The position numbers and the translations under genes were made by a program. Shown here in pieces: positions 7,005 to 8,406 of a DNA stretch of 8,406 nt; position 1 is the stretch's first letter, and every line of letters starts with the position of its first letter. Source of the stretch: Methanomicrobia archaeon (GTDB lineage Archaea > Halobacteriota > Syntropharchaeia > Alkanophagales > Methanospirareceae); NCBI GenBank assembly GCA_016928455.1, contig JAFGKP010000129.1, forward strand, positions 1 through 8,406, written 5' to 3'. The notes beneath the pieces are model-generated. The model saw only the letters and a program-made list of their open reading frames with translations, was not told the DNA's origin and searched no databases.

Positions 7005-7018
7005 GGATATGTTATAAC
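7005..7018 (-). promoter_or_regulatory. Possible internal TATA box before the PP-loop gene
   Basis: On the minus strand the end of thi4 reads GTTATAACATATCC, with the thi4 TAA inside it. It is an A/T-rich, BoxA-like stretch centred about 55 bp before the ATG at 6957. Transcription would then begin around 6985, within the CACGTG repeats, leaving a leader of about 28 nt. It allows expression of the PP-loop gene apart from thi4. Confidence 0.25.
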
Positions 7019-7797
7019 CCGAGCTGCTCAATCGCAATCTCAGCCGCTCTCTTTCCGGAGAGCAGCATCGCGCCGAAGGTCGGGCCCATCCGTGGGAGTC
7101 CGTAGGCTGTTGAGACTGCCATGCCCGTGACGATCAACCCCGGATATAACTCCGAGGTCTCTTCGACCACGAGATTCTCGGAGCGCTCCACCCACATCGC
7201 GCCCTGCCCCTTGGTCTGCAGCAAACCGCGCTCTTCCAGCTTCTTCACCACCGAAGCGTCATGCCCGGTCGCATCGATCACGAGCTTCGATTCTAACGAG
7301 ACAGGATCCACCGCAGCTACTTGACGCGGCAAGCTATATACCGCGCTCCAGTTCACCACGATACCACGTACGCGCTCTTCATGGAGCACGACATCCTCCA
7401 GCGCGACCATGTTCATGAGCTTCGCGCCTGCCTCACAGGCTGCGGCAATCAATTTCGAGCACGCGTGCGGCCCGTCCGCGACGTACAAGCCTGCACTGTA
7501 TTCCCGGTAGGGTATCCCAAGCTCGTCAAAAACACGCTCCGCTGGCGCACGCACCGTGACCTTGTTCATCAGAAACCCACCGAGCCAGAATCCGCCACCA
7601 AAGTAATTGTTCCGCTCGATGAGCAGCACCTTGGCACCTGCAGCGGCTAGCTCTCTACTGGCCATCAAGCCTGCGGGACCACCCCCAACGATGATAACAT
7701 CAGACTCTACGTACGCATGCAACTCGGCTGCAAACTCATCCACGATCGCTCTCGTGATCTGGCTCTCCGAAACGGGTGCGAATTTCATCGGCTCCAT
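7012..7797 (-). CDS. thi4: Thiamine thiazole synthase Thi4, active-site Cys replaced by Ala
   Basis: 261-aa Thi4-family protein that makes the ADP-thiazole precursor of thiamine from NAD and glycine plus a sulfur source. The NAD/FAD-type dinucleotide fold shows GGGPAG at residues 38-43, then ERNNYFGGG (61-69). Conserved segments are DATGHD (175-180) and the C-terminal PRMGPTFGAMLLSGKRAAE. The sequence around NWSAVYSLPRQ-VAAVDPV resembles the haloarchaeal type, where Thi4 has TCVDP and Cys donates its own sulfur. Here the Cys position is Ala162 (codon at 7312-7314), and the His seen there in sulfide-using methanogen enzymes (LHVDP) is also absent. A sulfide- or carrier-dependent, reusable enzyme is therefore predicted. 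The ATG at 7797 is chosen; Met4 (7788) is an alternative. No Shine-Dalgarno sequence precedes it, and a TATA-like palindrome at about -26 fits a leaderless mRNA. No TPP riboswitch was recognised in the leader. Confidence 0.9.
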   Translation of the reverse strand: MEPMKFAPVSESQITRAIVDEFAAELHAYVESDVIIVGGGPAGLMASRELAAAGAKVLLIERNNYFGGGFWLGGFLMNKVTVRAPAERVFDELGIPYREYSAGLYVADGPHACSKLIAAACEAGAKLMNMVALEDVVLHEERVRGIVVNWSAVYSLPRQVAAVDPVSLESKLVIDATGHDASVVKKLEERGLLQTKGQGAMWVERSENLVVEETSELYPGLIVTGMAVSTAYGLPRMGPTFGAMLLSGKRAAEIAIEQLGL

Positions 7798-7816
7798 AGG
7801 AACACTTTTATCTGCG

Positions 7817-7828
7817 GCTATTAATAGC
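7817..7828 (-). promoter_or_regulatory. Palindromic TATA-like element upstream of thi4
   Basis: GCTATTAATAGC is a perfect 12-bp palindrome with a TATTAATA core, centred 25-26 bp upstream of the thi4 ATG. That spacing is what an archaeal TATA box needs to start transcription at the A of the start codon. The sequence upstream on the minus strand (GTCAAA) could act as a weak BRE. The dyad symmetry might also suit a repressor; that part is speculative. Confidence 0.45.
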
Positions 7829-7902
7829 TTTGACCGTTCTTCGGACGCGATATTTGCCGGTACAGCAAGAAGTGGGGTGATTTCAAACGAGCGCTAAAAC
7901 GG

Positions 7903-8406
7903 TCACTTCCGTAGTGTGGACGGTGCGGGCGGTTTTACGTTTGCCATCTTCATCGCGGTCTGTAAGAGCTCGGTCGTCTCGTCCATCGTTCTCCTGTCCA
8001 CCGGATACGGTACACCGTCCTTGCCGCCGAACGCGAACGAGTACTTCACCGGGTCGTGCCAGCTTGCGGGTTCGCCGTAGATCAGCTCGGCGACGAGCGC
8101 TAAGGCACGGACGGTCGCCGGCCCGATGCCCTGAATACCGAGGAACTGCTCATAATTCGACGGTTGTGTGTCGTATGCCGCACGAAGCGCATCCCAGTTC
8201 ACACGACTCGGCAAACGATACAGGAGCCCAGTTCCTGCGGCCGATTTGAGCTCGCAAGTGAGCTCTGCATCAGGGACGACGTTGAATGCTGCGAGCGTGG
8301 TCTGATGTTCCGGTAGTCGTCTGCTCTGCGCGCTTAGATCCTGGTACATACGCTCTAACTCGCGCGGCTCGGTCTTGGCGAGGTCCACGGACGTCCCGCG
8401 GCAGCC
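7903..8406 (-). CDS. DUF763 family protein, C-terminal part (5' end outside window)
   Basis: C-terminal 167 residues of a DUF763 protein, a family of unknown biochemical function found in archaea and some bacteria. The frame is open to the right edge: before the GTG at 8388 it reads G-C-R-G-T-S, so that GTG (Val in TSVDLAKTEP) is internal and the start lies beyond the window. A helix-hairpin-helix-like segment, FLGIQGIGPATVRALALV, suggests DNA binding. It is followed by the family's conserved ending, WHDPVKYSFAFGGKDGVPYPVDRRTMDE. Whole family members are usually considerably longer, so roughly half the protein is missing. It lies upstream of thi4 on the same strand with a 105-bp gap containing a thi4 promoter candidate, so a shared transcript is possible but not needed. 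Confidence 0.85.
   Translation of the reverse strand, partial: GCRGTSVDLAKTEPRELERMYQDLSAQSRRLPEHQTTLAAFNVVPDAELTCELKSAAGTGLLYRLPSRVNWDALRAAYDTQPSNYEQFLGIQGIGPATVRALALVAELIYGEPASWHDPVKYSFAFGGKDGVPYPVDRRTMDETTELLQTAMKMANVKPPAPSTLRK

Noticed and set aside
7798..7902. TPP riboswitch upstream of thi4
   Set aside because: I could not find the conserved THI-box core sequences, and the likely promoter leaves little or no leader to fold.
1..8406. tRNA, rRNA, CRISPR array, insertion sequence or attachment site
   Set aside because: No spaced repeats, transposase-like protein, long terminal inverted repeats or tRNA-like stretch was seen; nearly all of the window is occupied by recognisable protein genes.

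Overview
The window reads as archaeal DNA of moderately high G+C, most likely from a euryarchaeon related to methanogens or anaerobic methane/alkane oxidisers. The evidence is a four-subunit-type archaeal pyruvate:ferredoxin oxidoreductase (separate D, A and B genes), an F420-dehydrogenase-type FrhB protein, a Thi4 whose local sequence resembles the haloarchaeal type, a DUF763 protein, and promoters that look like TATA boxes with very short or no leaders. The lineage is an inference; no rRNA or other marker gene is present.

Left half, plus strand (1-3634): a tight operon porD (5' end cut by the window edge), porA, porB and an frhB-like gene. porA and porB overlap by 4 nt, and porB is separated from frhB by one base. 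Together they describe anaerobic, CoA-dependent oxidation of pyruvate (or its reverse, reductive carboxylation of acetyl-CoA) with electrons passing through PorD, plus a candidate partner that could exchange them with coenzyme F420. The 83-nt gap between porD and porA is exactly bridged by a 28-codon reading frame.

Middle (3635-5962, plus strand): a short intergenic region with an inverted repeat and a possible TATA box, then a large secreted papain-family (C1) cysteine protease. It has a signal peptide, propeptide, complete catalytic residues, a lectin-like beta domain, a PKD-like domain and an unassigned C-terminal domain. It is probably a monocistronic gene and converges on the next gene with only 14 bp between stop codons.

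Right half, minus strand (5977-8406): the C-terminal part of a DUF763 gene (runs off the right edge), then thi4 (thiamine thiazole synthase), then a PP-loop ATPase of the ThiI/MnmA-like sulfur-transfer group. Thi4 has alanine where sulfur-donating (suicide) Thi4 enzymes have cysteine, so it should need an external sulfur source, and the next gene downstream is a sulfur-transfer-type protein. The 54-bp spacer between them holds a tandem 14-bp repeat centred on CACGTG and a run of nine A/T. No tRNA, rRNA, CRISPR array or insertion sequence was seen.
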